A stretch of 64,000 nt of DNA. It comes from Ephemerocybe angulata (Eukaryota; Basidiomycota; Agaricomycetes; Agaricales; Psathyrellaceae). The stretch lies in contig JAACJK010000070.1 of assembly GCA_013368325.1 (NCBI GenBank), positions 124,001-188,000 of the forward strand, written 5' to 3'. A program made the position numbers and the translations under genes. How positions within the stretch are numbered: position 1 is the first letter of the stretch; each line of letters begins with the position of its first letter. The notes below the pieces were generated by a model. It did not search any database, was not told where the DNA came from, and saw only the letters and a program-made list of their open reading frames with translations. This document shows, piece by piece, positions 35,625-46,740 of the stretch.

Positions 35625-36931
35625 CTAAGCCTTATCCCTAAATCCAACAGGGACGTACTGAGCCGTCTTCATGGGCACGTTCCGCTTCTTGTAGATCAGA
35701 ACCGCAATAGCGAGGACTGCGAGCCCGAGCACGAGATTGGCTCCAAGGAGACCCAAGGCAGTCACTGCGTACTTCCGGAACACATCCGAGTGCGTCGAAG
35801 TGTTGTCGGAGGCTGCCAGGGATGAAGCACCGTCGTCGAAGCTGTCCCCGGAGCCGTAATCAGCAGATGGCTTCTTGGATGTTGTGTCTGTCGCCTATTA
35901 ACCAGTGTGAGCGCGATGTAGTATGCGGGGTGGAACATAGGCTCATACCGTAGAAGTATCATCTCCCTCCTCAGTGGGTGTCTGCTCAGCCGACGAAAAT
36001 ACATTAGTTCCAGAATAATCTGGCAAAGCAGAAACCACGCGGCGTACCCCGGTTGCATCCTCCCATCCGTGCTCTCCACCATCGGGTTGCTCCTATTAGG
36101 ATAAAGGATATCAGTGATTTGAACTCATACGAACGCCGAGACAGAAGAAACATACCTGGGTTGGTTGGTCTGTCTGCTTTCCATCTTCCTTAGGTGGGTC
36201 CTGCTGGCATATTGAATGAATACACTCGTGCCTGGAAACAGTGCGAAAGGCGTACCTTATTTCCATCCTCCCACTGGTGTCCGTCCTCCACTGGTTTTGG
36301 TGCAGCGGCTGCTCCCTGCATCGCAGCGTCCTTGAACTGAGTGAAGTTCCCAACCCCGAATTGTGGAGGGTTGATCGCGAACACCATACCCGATTGGCAT
36401 GCGTTCACCGGTTGCTGCTGTCCGCAGTAGAAGTAGACCGGGAAGGACTAGAACGATAGCGATTAGCACAGTAGGCTTAGACTTTCCGCATTCCAACGTA
36501 CATCGTTCACTGCAAACTGAAGGTCGGAAACTCTTTCGCATCTTGAGGAACAGGAACACTATTTCGTCTTCAGTATGTGAAATAGTCCTCCAACCACGGC
36601 TCAACACTCACAACCCGGTCTTGAATCCACCCTTCCCGTCACATGGACTCTCTAATGTCGACTGCGTTACAGACCAGTTACCCGGCCTGAACTCAAAGAT
36701 GACGGTGTCCTGATTCTCCCCAGGCACGGCATGCACGAACTCTGGTTCGAAGACCATCTCGCCATCTGGACCGACCAAGACACGGTGCTCTTTTGGTTCG
36801 GGTACAGGTGTATGCCCGTTGTAGCCTTGACGCCTAATTGGGGCAATATTGGTGAGGATGGTAGCGTTGGTCAGGGTGGAGAGCGCTGAAAAGAGGAACG
36901 TGGAAAGAAGGATCTTGGACGCTGTGATCAT
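35625..36931 (-). CDS. Cupredoxin-like single-pass surface protein, probable frameshift
   Basis: Starts MITASKILLSTFLFSALSTL, a signal peptide ending near NATI. The ectodomain has the basidiomycete cupredoxin layout: HRVLVGPDGEMVFEPEFV, NWSVTQSTLESPC, GGFKTG|FVPVPQDAKEFPTFSLQ, VND|SFPVYFYCGQQQ and NACQSGMVFAINP. The family's two copper histidines (usually NHTVTQS and GHCQ.GM) are Trp and Ala here, so type-1 copper binding is doubtful although the Cys and Met remain. Several small exons then encode a Gly/Asp/Gln-rich stalk, followed by a helix VTALGLLGANLVLGLAVLAI and a short basic tail. At 36495-36550 the frame of FSLQ and that of VND differ by one base (CAGTGAAC where CAGGTGAAC would fit), giving a stop. 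Either a pseudogene or a sequence error. Confidence 0.72.
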
Positions 36932-38999
36932 CTTTGCAGAAGATCGTCTCGTTAATAGCGAGGAGGGTGAATTGACAGAGGGGCGATGATTATATATCAG
37001 AACGAGTGGCCTTCGGTAACCAGGACAGGCCCCTTGACACGTCCTGGACCATCGATAACCTTGCCTCGCGCTATTGCAATGGTACGCAGCACACTGCTTC
37101 AGGGCTTATAAGATTACCGGTGTCATTTCGTGCATGCGATTAGTGCATTCCATCAAGAGGCAAACCACAGCGTGTTTGACCTACCGGTATTTGACCGGTG
37201 AATCGTCGAGACAGCCAACGCGATGCATATTTTTGCGAAGTTTACACAGTGCTCACTACTGTACCCTTGTCCTCGTGCCATTCCTGATGCGAGGTTCGCG
37301 CCACTTCAACTTTCATTCGCATTCCGGTATACGGATGAGTGTAAGGTTTGAGTGTCCCAGTTTCCTGGGCGGCGCTAGTAGGTTATGGGTTTGAGAGCCA
37401 TCTGAAGGGTGGATTTGGAGGTGGTGGAAGCAAAGATCAAAACGCCAGAAGTTGTCCCCTGTTGTCCCCCCTAACTCGCTCGGAAATTCCCGAATTTATA
37501 TCCCACATTTATGGTCCGTGAAATTTGGGTGTGCTTGCCGGGTCGCGCTTGTCCCAAACGTTCATCTCCCCACTCTTCCATGAACTCATTTATCCTCCAA
37601 ACGATCTCTTTACTAGGCTTCTGAAAGCAAGCTTACTACGTGAAATCACTCCAACGCCATTTTACTCGGCATCACCTGAAAATACGCGTGATTTACCTCA
37701 AGGCGGTTCAAGAATCGAGCTGTCAACGTTCTGTTTCATATCCTGGGGAAATTACCAGGGCTTTTCAGGGTACGAAACTGCTTAGGAGGAACCACGCCAA
37801 GCAAACCCTCGCCTAAAGCGCGTTCAGCGTTCAAACGTTCAACATCCATCCTGCGAGCACCTCTATCTGGCCGCTGGGCCAGTCTCTATCCTCGGCAATA
37901 TCACCTTAAACGCATTCTTCGTATCTGTGTGACGACGTGGCCTCCATCTTCCGTCCTCGAAGCGATCTCTGTCACAAAATACGGCCTATACGCCTAAATG
38001 TCGTACACCCCCGCAGCCAAAGTAGTTCCCTCGATCTGACAAGGGGCCAAACATTTCTTTCAACGGAGCTTACAGGGCTCAGTGGGGAAAGTTCAACATC
38101 CTGCGGACTGTGCTGCGGCGACATCCCCTATATCAATGCGCCAGTTAACTGGTGCAGCCAGACCTCCTTACCGTTCATCTCGCTTGTAGGCGAGCAGCAT
38201 TCGGCCTCTCTTATGGCTCACAACGCTCTTTCTCCAAGTCGCGGTTTTGACCCCGTTTCCCTTGTAATTTAAAGGTTCAGATCTTTAGCTCGCAAAAGCA
38301 TGGTGGGCTCGTATGTCAGAAGCAGGTGGCTATCGTGCGGTGCGGCACTAACCCAAGCTATCTGGTACGTCTGGTTTCCACTTTCCGCCTATTTACCCCA
38401 CTCCAAACGTTACTTGCCTGATTCTTGATCTATGTTCACAAATCAGGCCTCTCCTTCGCAGATTACAGTTGGGATTCCCCCGCATTTGCCCCATGAGCTA
38501 TACACATCGACTATCGCAATCCAACAACACTTCTTCTAGCATGTGTGATGCGTACAATAAACGGCCAGACTGCTCTCACGCAATCTTCTTATCACTTCAT
38601 TCTAACCCTCCTCCGCTTGCGACCCTTGCTCCCCTTCCTAGCCCAAGTTACTTCAGCTTGAACGCAGAAACAGCAGTGGAGGGAATACAATGCCCAGTCC
38701 GCCACCTTCTCAGCCCCGCCCAAGATATACACGTCGCACATCCCCGCAGTTCAAGTTGCCCAGCAGTCAGTTTGGAGCTTCCTCTTCCATGAAGGTAGCA
38801 AGTCGAACACTTTGGCCTCACCCCCCTCTGTCTCGACACACGAAGTAAAGCCGACGTCGCCTCCAGACAATAACCACATCTCAGACCACGACACAAATGC
38901 GCATGGCACTGTAGCGTACATCGACTTCGACACTTCGCGTAGTCTCACATTCTATGAAGTCAAGAAGTCCTCTTTGAGACTGGCTTGGGGATTGAAACG
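36932..38999. other. Long gene-free stretch
   Basis: Several short frames (about 60-110 codons) on both strands show no domain or splice pattern. The first 100 bases hold the divergent promoter of the cupredoxin-like gene. I see no transposon terminal repeat or tRNA. Confidence 0.4.
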
Positions 39000-40445
39000 C
39001 ACGATGGGGCTGAAGAAGATGGGCCTATGTCGTCAATTAAAGATAACCTTCAAGACATGATTATATAGATGGTGTAAGATAGTGTTCAACCGATTCGATG
39101 ATTGTCTAAACCTCTCGCCCTCGTCCCTCAACGACACCACCCTCTAATCACGAGCCATTCCCCTTGAACTTGGTATCCCACACCCGCTGGATACGCTGTT
39201 TATAACCGTGGAAGGGGCTCCTCGGCGGCGGAGGTACCTGTTCGCCCAATTTCTCGACAGGCCCGGGCTCGCGGAGGTCAGTCAATCCTCCAGAAGTCTT
39301 CGTTTCGCCAGCCTGGTGCATGAACGAGCCTTGAGCGGGCCTGGAACAAGGAGCTGGACTAGGAGGCGGGGGCGGGAAAGACGACTTGTACGTGGTGCGC
39401 CCGTTCTCGCTGTGCTCGTTCGAGAAGCTGGAGACAGTACAATTTGGGTTCAACAGGAACTCGCTCCCAATTGCCAGCCCTATGTCTCCCGGATTTGCGC
39501 TATCGGCCTTAACGTGGAACCGAGAGGGGTCTGTCTCACTTGGAGCGTAAATGGGACTCTTCGGAGGCCCCTGCGGACGGGGCGGTTGGGGCGAGTAGCG
39601 AGGGCCGTAAAAGTTGCTTGGGCTTCTCCTTCCACAGCCTCCCGAACCATAAACTGGGAGCGGTATAGTGGTCATGTCGAACTCATTCACCGTAGATGAA
39701 TTATAGTCCTTGTGTAGAGGAAGGGATGACAATTTGTGCGTTGGGCCGAGTTCCGGCGAAGGTTCCTTGGGGCCGAAGTTTCTGGACTTCGCCTCAGAAT
39801 CCTTGGTAGTAGGGCCCCCGTCGCCGATGACTATCCCACTAGCCCTGGTGGTGGTCGTGCTAGTGCCGTAGATTAGCGCCGGCTGATGGCCAAAGGGCAT
39901 GTGGTCCGAGATTCCAGGAGCTGAAGAGCCATAGAAGAGGTTGAAGGCGTCGTGGGGCCAGTTATCAGAGTAGGTGGGCCCCTTAGCATGAGTTGTGACC
40001 GAGGCTTCTATGTGGGCGCCGGGTGGTCCGGTTATTGTCATACCACCGAAGAACACGACCTGCGTGGGGGAATCGGGGTTGTGCTGGGAAGACATAGGAT
40101 TGTACGAGTATAGGTAAAAACTTTGTAGGGTTGTTGTAGGGGATAGAGGTGTAAGTGGGCTGGGAGTGTGTTTAGATTCCTCTCTAGTTTGGGTTTAACC
40201 CAGCCTATATACTGATGAATCGTGGGGGCAAATGTACACATGTAGGCACCCGAGACAAGGGGAGTAAGGCCAAGCACACAGTACTACAAGAGCTAGATAT
40301 AAGACTTGTAGACTTGTATTGTACTGTAACAATAGTCTGTGGTGACCGTATTCCATAATCCTGAGGGAATGTGGCTTAACGATAAGTCATGCTTATGAGT
40401 TCAAAGGGTAAGTTGAAGGGGCCATCCCTCCCCGGTCTGAAAGTG
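39000..40445. repeat. Inverted duplication, left arm
   Basis: Matches 43845-45195 in reverse orientation. Shared landmarks include TTTCAGACCGGGGAGGGATGG and CCCTTTGAACTCA at the outer 5' side, CCACATTCCCTCAGGA, ACTCCCAGCCCACTTACACC in the leader, the gene itself, and GTTCAACCGATTCGAT..CTCTCGCCCTCGTCCCTC plus GGCCTATGTCGTCAATTAAAGATAACCTTCAAG in the 3' flank. Promoter, gene and 3' region were therefore copied together. Confidence 0.88.
39148..40095 (-). CDS. Pro/Ser-rich protein of the inverted duplication (long copy)
   Basis: Intronless frame of 315 aa, starting MSSQHNPDSPTQVVFFGGM. Features are DNWPHDAFNLFYGSSAPGIS, NFGPKEPSPELGPTHK, a Pro-rich middle (SPQPPRPQGPPKSP), a FPPPPPSPAP stretch and a basic C-terminal end PFHGYKQRIQRVWD. 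No signal peptide, helix or catalytic motif is visible; the protein is expected to be largely disordered. I do not recognise it. Its relative at 44.2-45.1 kb retains the N-terminal and C-terminal blocks, which supports real coding history rather than a chance frame. The leader contains TATATA (about 40204), consistent with transcription. Confidence 0.62.
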   Translation of the reverse strand: MSSQHNPDSPTQVVFFGGMTITGPPGAHIEASVTTHAKGPTYSDNWPHDAFNLFYGSSAPGISDHMPFGHQPALIYGTSTTTTRASGIVIGDGGPTTKDSEAKSRNFGPKEPSPELGPTHKLSSLPLHKDYNSSTVNEFDMTTIPLPVYGSGGCGRRSPSNFYGPRYSPQPPRPQGPPKSPIYAPSETDPSRFHVKADSANPGDIGLAIGSEFLLNPNCTVSSFSNEHSENGRTTYKSSFPPPPPSPAPCSRPAQGSFMHQAGETKTSGGLTDLREPGPVEKLGEQVPPPPRSPFHGYKQRIQRVWDTKFKGNGS

Positions 40446-41708
40446 CCTCTGCCTTCGTCTCACTCACACCACTACCTTGTTTATTGCAATCCCGGTACCT
40501 GGAACGCCGCGCCCAAGGGGTCTTACGTCGCGATTGGTGCGTAACCTTTGAAGGACTGACTGCTGATTGCCCCTGGCGCCTAAAATTAGGTGTTGGCCCT
40601 TGGCTTCGAGAAGTTGTAGGCTGCACGAAAAATTAAGTGGTGGTTGGTTTTGGGGGATGTGGGACTGGGCTGTATTGAAGGATAAATCCTGTCAATCATT
40701 TAGACGCCCGCTCGCGCGGCCGTCGCTGGGTATCCAAATTTGCCTGAAAACTCAATTCGCCGGACTGCCGGAAAGAGCACGGGATTCAACTTGTGAATGT
40801 CATCTTCGGGTTTTCAGGCCGACAACTAACTTCAGGTCAGTTATAAGTAGTGGTTGTGCACTGGATGTTTGGGTTACCGCGCTGTCCTCGATGCCTGGGG
40901 TTTCCGGAAAGGGAAAGTGCCGGGGGCGCTGTATGGACCCATAACTTGAATAGTCATCGCTTCGTGCGCCTACAGGACAACGAGAAAGATGTTAGGATGT
41001 AAGTTATCATATTCGTGACATAGGTATTTGCTCGAGGAGGTGCCCTTGCTATCTAGACGCCCAGGCTCGAGTGGATGCGAACCGCTCAGGCAACTCGGCA
41101 GCGGCTTGGCTTTGCGCAATATTGTCCTTATCCGGGGATATCAAAGATATCATGACGAGCGCTATGACGGATACAGGTGCTGTACGAGCACATTGTCGAT
41201 GGTTTAAAGAGTTATTTTAAGCCTATGCCCCAGGATCCGGAGCCTAGAGATATCCTCGAAGAAAACGAGGTTTCTTCAGCTCTAGGCCTCACCTTAGAGG
41301 AAGACATCCTTTGTTGAGTGAACCAACACATACAGTGGCGCCGGACAGCCATCTTGTCTGGGTGACGCGCCCAGCCGAGCCGAGCCGCTTGGCGCCCAAA
41401 AGGGGACCGCATCAATTGAATCGCGTGACGTTCTGCGGCTTGGCAGAACGTCGTCGTCGTTTCGTCTCTTTCGTCCGTTCGTTCACTCTGCAGTGCACAG
41501 CTCACCCCAACACATGTATCTACCCAGGTCATGATACATTGAGTCTACAAAAATCTGTCCTATACGCTCGCTCTACGTTCCTATCCCTGCTGCTTGCTCC
41601 CACTTTCCGCTTTGCTCTGGCTATATTACAACCCAAGTTAGTTCTGCCACCTCAAAGGAACACCGAAGAAACGACGACAAGATACGGAAGAATAACTGTC
41701 GGCCCTTC
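40446..41708. other. Intergenic stretch, nothing recognised
   Basis: Frames of 100-133 codons exist on both strands but lack motifs. The final few hundred bases, rich in pyrimidines, should hold the promoter and leader of the membrane protein starting at 41709. Confidence 0.4.
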
Positions 41709-43177
41709 ATGAAACGAAATATCAAGTTTAACCCACGAACGCTCAGCCTGGGGCTGCTGGGATGGATTACCTTGGGAGCATGGGCGCAGACACGCGAAGT
41801 ACAGGTGGACGAAAACGACCCATCGATATCCTACCTCCCAGCGGGAAGCTGGGAGCGGAGCACAGTGGCGAATGCAATGGACCAGGGAGGGCACCATATG
41901 ACAACGTTCGACCCGACGGCGACGGCGACGTTCACATTCACAGGTAAAGATCAATCAACTCCCTTGTTCCAGCGTCGGGGCTAACCCTGGTCCTATAGGC
42001 ACTGGAATTGCGTTTCTTTCGCCACTATGGGGCGAAACGATTGCGATTGGGATAGCTCTGGATGGCGCGACACCGATAAGAGTCGACCTGACGGACCCCG
42101 CAGCACTGGGTGGGGCTGAGCAAGGCAGCACGCAGCCTTCGGCGATCCGTTGGAGTGATCTTACTTTGACCAACACCGAGCACACAGTGGTTTTCAGTAT
42201 GCCTGCGGGCGACACGCTGTCTGTGCTTGATATGCTCATGTACGTCTTTTGTTTATCTGTTTTTTGTTGGTTGTTCGTTATCTCGTTCGTCTCGTTATCG
42301 TCGTCATGTCATGCCCCCCTTCCATTCCATCTTTCCCATATCCTAGTGCTGGCTGTTCAGGCCTTGGCTCTGATCTGACGTTGGGGCATCTGTGACGCTT
42401 TCCGATGCGCCTGCCATTGCTCACAATCCATTCCTTTATGGCCCGCTTTTCCTTCTATACTCTTATTTCCCCGATGCTTCTGTTTGCATTATAAACGGCA
42501 GCACACTATGTTATTTGGTCTTTGGGCTAACGTTTTCCTCCCACAGATACTACGTACCCGACACCACCGTCACCACCACCACCTCCTCGAGCTCGACAAC
42601 CACCAGATCCACTACCAGATCCCCGACGTCCACCTCCAATAACGACACCGCAAGCTCGTCAGGCACAAAAGACAAAACCGGGCTCACGATCGCGATCGCT
42701 GTCGTCTGCGCTGTCGGTGGCCTCCTCCTCATTGCCCTCCTCCTCCTCTTCCTCCGCCGACGCGCTCTAAGACGGCGCGAACACGCCGCGTGGCTCAAGA
42801 ACACCCAGCCAGAGGAAGGTACAGGCCTGCCGCCGCCTCCAGTGCAGATGGACGAGGTGGACGACGGGATCCGGGCAGGCGGACGGCGGTTCAAGTCCAT
42901 CCCGTCGCGGAAGAGCCTGCTGGATGCGAGCAGCAGCGACTTTGGCGGGGGACCTGTGAGCATGTACAGTGACTTTGGGACTCCCGCGGGGTATGGCGGG
43001 GAGACGACGCCGGGGGGCCGGACGAGTAAGCTGCGGAATGTGGTGGCGGCGGGGCAGGGGGGTGTGCCGCCGCTGCCGACGCGGAGGAGTGAGGATGTGC
43101 AGACGCAGCAGACGGCGACGAGGAGTAGTGCGGCGAGTCCGACGGGGAGGAAGTTTATGTTTGGGGGAGAGTCGTGA
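41709..43177 (+). CDS. Type-I membrane protein with beta-rich ectodomain (copy A)
   Basis: Three exons (41709-41943, 41999-42239, 42547-43177) join in phase to 368 aa. A signal peptide (LSLGLLGWITLGAWAQ) precedes an ectodomain with VDENDPSISYLPAGSW, TATATFTFTG | TGIAFLSPLWGETIAIGIAL, a DLTDPAAL stretch, HTVVFSMPAGDTLSVLDMLI. A Thr/Ser-rich stalk follows, then a transmembrane helix LTIAIAVVCAVGGLLLIALL, an Arg-rich stop-transfer (RRRALRRREH) and a Gly/Ser/Pro-rich cytoplasmic tail. Intron 2 is 307 nt, long for this genome. The layout matches copies B (48105) and C (56491). I recall this layout as frequent in mushroom genomes; a surface-sensor or wall-contact role is inference only. Confidence 0.85.
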
Positions 43178-43474
43178 TTGTATACCCTTGTTTTGTGCGT
43201 GGACATCACATTGTACACTTTTTGTTTTTTTCGTTGTTGCTGCTACATTATCGTGTCGTGCTATCCTATCATTCGAACTTATATATACGCATTTGTTGCT
43301 GCTGCACTTGTCTTTCCTGTCACCGGACGTTCGCCAATTCATCGACTTTGGGTTCTGGGCGGGTCATGGATAGCTGCAAGGTACGTTGCAGCACTGCGGG
43401 TCTCGCTTGTTCTCATGATAGTTACTGATATCTGCATCCTTTCCGCACAATGTTCCACTCCGAAGCCCTCGTTC

Positions 43475-43675
43475 TCGGATTCCTGGCCTGTCACCATCAG
43501 CAGCACGGCGACCCTCACATTTACGGGTAAGTAAAGTTTAAGTAATTACACCTACTTCAACTTACCATCGTTGCGCACTAACGCGGCGTGCCAGGTACCG
43601 GGATTGCGTTCCTCTTGCCGCTATGGAGCGAAAAAGCTGCGGTTGATATATCTCTCTCGACGCGGCTTTAGTGGG
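43475..43675 (+). pseudogene. Broken copy of the beta-rich ectodomain gene
   Basis: Contains only the junction region of the family: WPVTISSTATLTFTG, a GTAAGT donor, a CAG acceptor, then GTGIAFLLPLWSEKAAVDIS. No signal peptide, stalk, helix or tail is present, and the frame soon stops. Intron position and phase match copies A, B and C, so this is a gene-duplication remnant rather than a processed copy. Confidence 0.8.
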
Positions 43676-43714
43676 CTAGAATAAGGCATTCGAGGAAGTT
43701 AGTGGCACCTGAGA

Positions 43715-43790
43715 GAATTATAAAGTAAATGATCCCGTCGCGATAGAATATTGAGCAAACGAGTCACGGTCCCTATCTACAGCGCGGTCT
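43715..43790 (-). pseudogene. Solitary DUF6533-family exon fragment (copy 7)
   Basis: Reads VCSIFYRDGIIYFII on the minus strand, the family's FYRDG[IV]FYF motif, with no other family exon within several kilobases. It sits between the broken ectodomain copy and the right arm of the inverted duplication. Confidence 0.6.
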
Positions 43791-43844
43791 GTGGGGTGTA
43801 AACAAGGTAGTGGTGAGAATGAAACAAAGGCAGGGGTATCATTT

Positions 43845-45195
43845 TCAGACCGGGGAGGGATGGTCCCTTCAACTCACCCTTTGAACTCACAAGGAGGACT
43901 TATTGTTAACCCACATTCCCTCAGGAATATAAAGTGACAGTCACTACGGACTAGCTTTACAATACAATACAAGTCAACAAGCCTTACATCTAGTCTTGTG
44001 CTACTGTGTACTTGGGCGCTTACTCCCCTTGTCCCGGGCGCCTACATGTGTGCATTTATCCCCACAGTGCATCAGTATATATACAAGGCTAATCCCAGCT
44101 AAAGAGACATACACGCATACTCCCAGCCCACTTACACCTCCATTCCTACAATACTTTTATCTATACTCGTTGACTTCCCAGCACACCGCCGATAGCCTCC
44201 ACACGCAGGTCGTGTTCCCCAATCACAGTGGTATCATAACCACCGCAACAGACAGCGGCGACATGGAGACCTACTCTGGTGATTGGCCCTACGACGGCTT
44301 CAACTTCTTCTCCGGATCCTCGGCGCCTGGGATCTCGGACGGCATGCCCTTTGACCATCATCCGGCGCCAGCCTATGATACTAGGACCACCCCCAGGGCC
44401 ACGAATATATCTAGCGGCAACGGGGAGCCCAGTACCGAGGAGGCCAGGAACTTCGGCCCCAAGGACGCTTCGAAGCTCGGCCCCAAGCCTGGCAGTATTG
44501 GATTTCCAAGTGGTCCTAGTATCAAGGAGTTCACCTTGAATACCACGTTCACTGATTTCAATACTCCCGTATTGTCACTCTCAGTCGATGGCACAGGAGC
44601 TCATTTTCCTCCCCTTTTCAATTCGAACCTCGGCGCAGAGCTTGGTAATATCGGATTTCCAAGCGGTACTAGGATCGAGGAGTTCAACTTGAATACCACG
44701 TTCAATATCAATACTCCCGTTTTGCCACCTCCAGTCTATGGCACGGGAACTCATTTCCCCCCTCCCGTCAACTTCGATGGGAGGAGAAGCCTGACCGAGC
44801 ACAGGGAGAACAGGCGCACCACGTACAAGTCGACTTTACTGCCTCCGCCCCCGAGTCCAGCTCCCATTCCCTCTCAAGGGTCGTCGACGCACCGACGGAC
44901 TGGCGAAACGAAGACTTCGGGAGGCTCAACTGGCCTCTAGGAGCCGACTGTTAAGAACTCGGGCGCACAGGGACCTCCGCCGCCGAGAATCCCCTTCCAT
45001 GGCTATAAACAGCGCATGCACGTGGGATACCAAGGTCAAGGGGGTCGGAATGGCTCGTGATTAGAGGGTGGTGTCGTTGAGGGACGAGGGCGAGAGGTTT
45101 GGACGATCGAATCGGTTGAACACTATCTTACACCATCTATATAATCATTTCTTGAAGGTTATCTTTAATTGACGACATAGGCCCATCCTGGGGAT
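43845..45195. repeat. Inverted duplication, right arm
   Basis: Reverse-orientation counterpart of 39000-40445, with the same leader, gene and 3' flank. Divergence is moderate, with numerous substitutions and indels, so the event is not recent. About 3.4 kb separates the arms. Confidence 0.88.
44170..45060 (+). pseudogene. Right-arm copy of the Pro/Ser-rich gene, start lost and tail frameshifted
   Basis: Aligned with the left copy, the start ATG is TTG here (44170-44172, before ACTTCCCAGCA). The frame stays open through DWPYDGFNFFSGSSAPGIS, NFGPKDASKLGPK and LPPPPSPAPIPSQ to a stop at 44940. The left copy's C-terminal block PFHGYKQR is still present downstream (about 44995-45015) but in a different register, ending at a TGA at 45058-45060. 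An internal duplication not seen in the left copy repeats GFPSG..I.EF.LNTTF..NTPVL (44505-44600 and 44655-44740). Translation from the internal ATG at 44263 would give about 225 aa. Likely a decaying copy, though a shorter protein is possible. Confidence 0.68.
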
Positions 45196-45443
45196 ACCTG
45201 CAGGTATCATCTATGAGTAGCCAAATGGCGGATTTGCCCTGGTTCCAAGGCGAGAGTCGGGTTTGGAGTAAGGCTTGACAAGATGCTCCTTACCCCCTCC
45301 TCATGCCACAAAGACAACACAAAGAGTCATAATTCCCTGAGCCCTACCCGCCTAATTTGCAGGTGTGTCGTCGGGGGTTTACCGAGTAGCATGCGCCACA
45401 CGTTTCTCGCCAGCCACGTACATCAAAACGAATAGAAACAAGA

Positions 45444-45538
45444 GCGGCAACCGTTGTCGCGGCGGGGCAGCAAAGCGCGAGTGGCTGAGTGACTCGTTGA
45501 TATTGTTAGGGTCATGATTGCAGTTACAGTGGCTGGTC
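45444..45538 (+). repeat. Dispersed repeat, copy 2
   Basis: Related to 17692-17804: CCGTTGTCGCGGCGGGGCAG, CAAAGCGCGAGTGGCT, GACTCGTTGATA, TTGTTAGGGTCAT and ATTGCAGTTACAGTGGCTGG. The left palindrome arm seen in copy 1 is missing. It lies just beyond the right arm of the inverted duplication, possibly close to a breakpoint. Confidence 0.65.
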
Positions 45539-45824
45539 GCAATGTCCCCAGACCCTCATGGTCGCTTGAACAAAGCCTGAATGATAGCAAGCGGTGTCAT
45601 CACAAGTGACAAGAAGAAAGAGGTCAGTTAGGCAAAACACTCGCGCGCCATTGATCAAAGCATAAGCGCCAACTTGAATCAAAGCGACAAGGTAGCCTGA
45701 GGTTGCATTGTACAACCATGGGATTTTACAGTCAGTTCCTCTATAAATACGCCCTGCGAGTAGGTCTTCAAGATTGCCCCGTTTTGAGTCGACCACCCGT
45801 CCCCCCCTACCACAAGCATCAGCC

Positions 45825-46740
45825 ATGCAAGGCCTCTTCGCAAACCTCCATGCTCGCCGGGCCGTCGCCATCGCTCCTCCAGAGTTAATCCAAGCAACGG
45901 GACGCGCTATCGCCCAGGCTTTTCTCAACCGATATGAGAGGAGGTACTACCTGGGCGAAGCAACCGCCATCGACAATCTGGTAAAGCGTGGTTTCGCGTC
46001 CAAGGAAGATAGTCGAACTGTTGCCCTCGTCGTGCAAGAAATCTGCGATGCGCTTTTGTCATGCCGTCCTATCAGACCTGGGCAGACGGAGCCAGATGTC
46101 CTCCTTGCTTTCAAAGTGTACCTCTGGGGTACGTTAGAGATCAATATAAACTCCCAGGTAATATATTTCTTATCCATGGATCGTTGTTCGCGTTTGCTGA
46201 CTTTGGTATGAATGTTTTCAGGACCCAATGGACCCGCCCGTGGGGTTTACCGCCTTTGTCAGCGACCTTTATAGCATCGGAAACAAGATAATCCCGAAGG
46301 TTCGGGTGTTGACAATGCTTGGAAACTCCCTCCGGTCTATGGAGAGTGTGCCTATAGGGCTCACCGCTATAGATTCGATCCATGCGGCCGAGTTCACCCT
46401 AATGCGTGCCATTTCGATGAAAGGCAGCCATTTGTCCCCCCCGTTCTACATTCAGCTGCTGTGTCACTTCGAAGCAGCATGGCGCAGGGCAGGAGTTTCC
46501 GACGTCTCGGCGGAGGCTCAGAACTTCAAATTCGCTATGTTGTCGTTGTATCACGATGCACTGGCCATGCAGGATGGAGCCGGAGGTAATGTGCGTTGCT
46601 CGATCCCCTTCAGACACACGGCCACCAACGCACAAATTACCGTGTGCGACGATCTCTTGAGGATTTTTGGAGTTGAGAAAGTACCGGTTAGAATATTGTA
46701 CCATCTTATTCCCCCTCGATTCCCTGCCCTACCGTACTAG
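45825..46740 (+). CDS. Unrecognised 283-aa soluble protein
   Basis: Two exons (45825-46157, 46222-46740) join in phase. The protein begins MQGLFANLHARRAVAIAPPE and contains amphipathic helices (TGRAIAQAFLNRYERRYYLG, SRTVALVVQEICDALLSC, DAIHAAEFTLMRAISM-like). It has no signal peptide, membrane segment or catalytic motif I know. The start codon is the first ATG after a pyrimidine-rich leader; an in-frame upstream start at 45774 is not ATG. Even amino-acid composition and a clean intron make it a credible gene. It may be lineage-specific. Confidence 0.7.
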
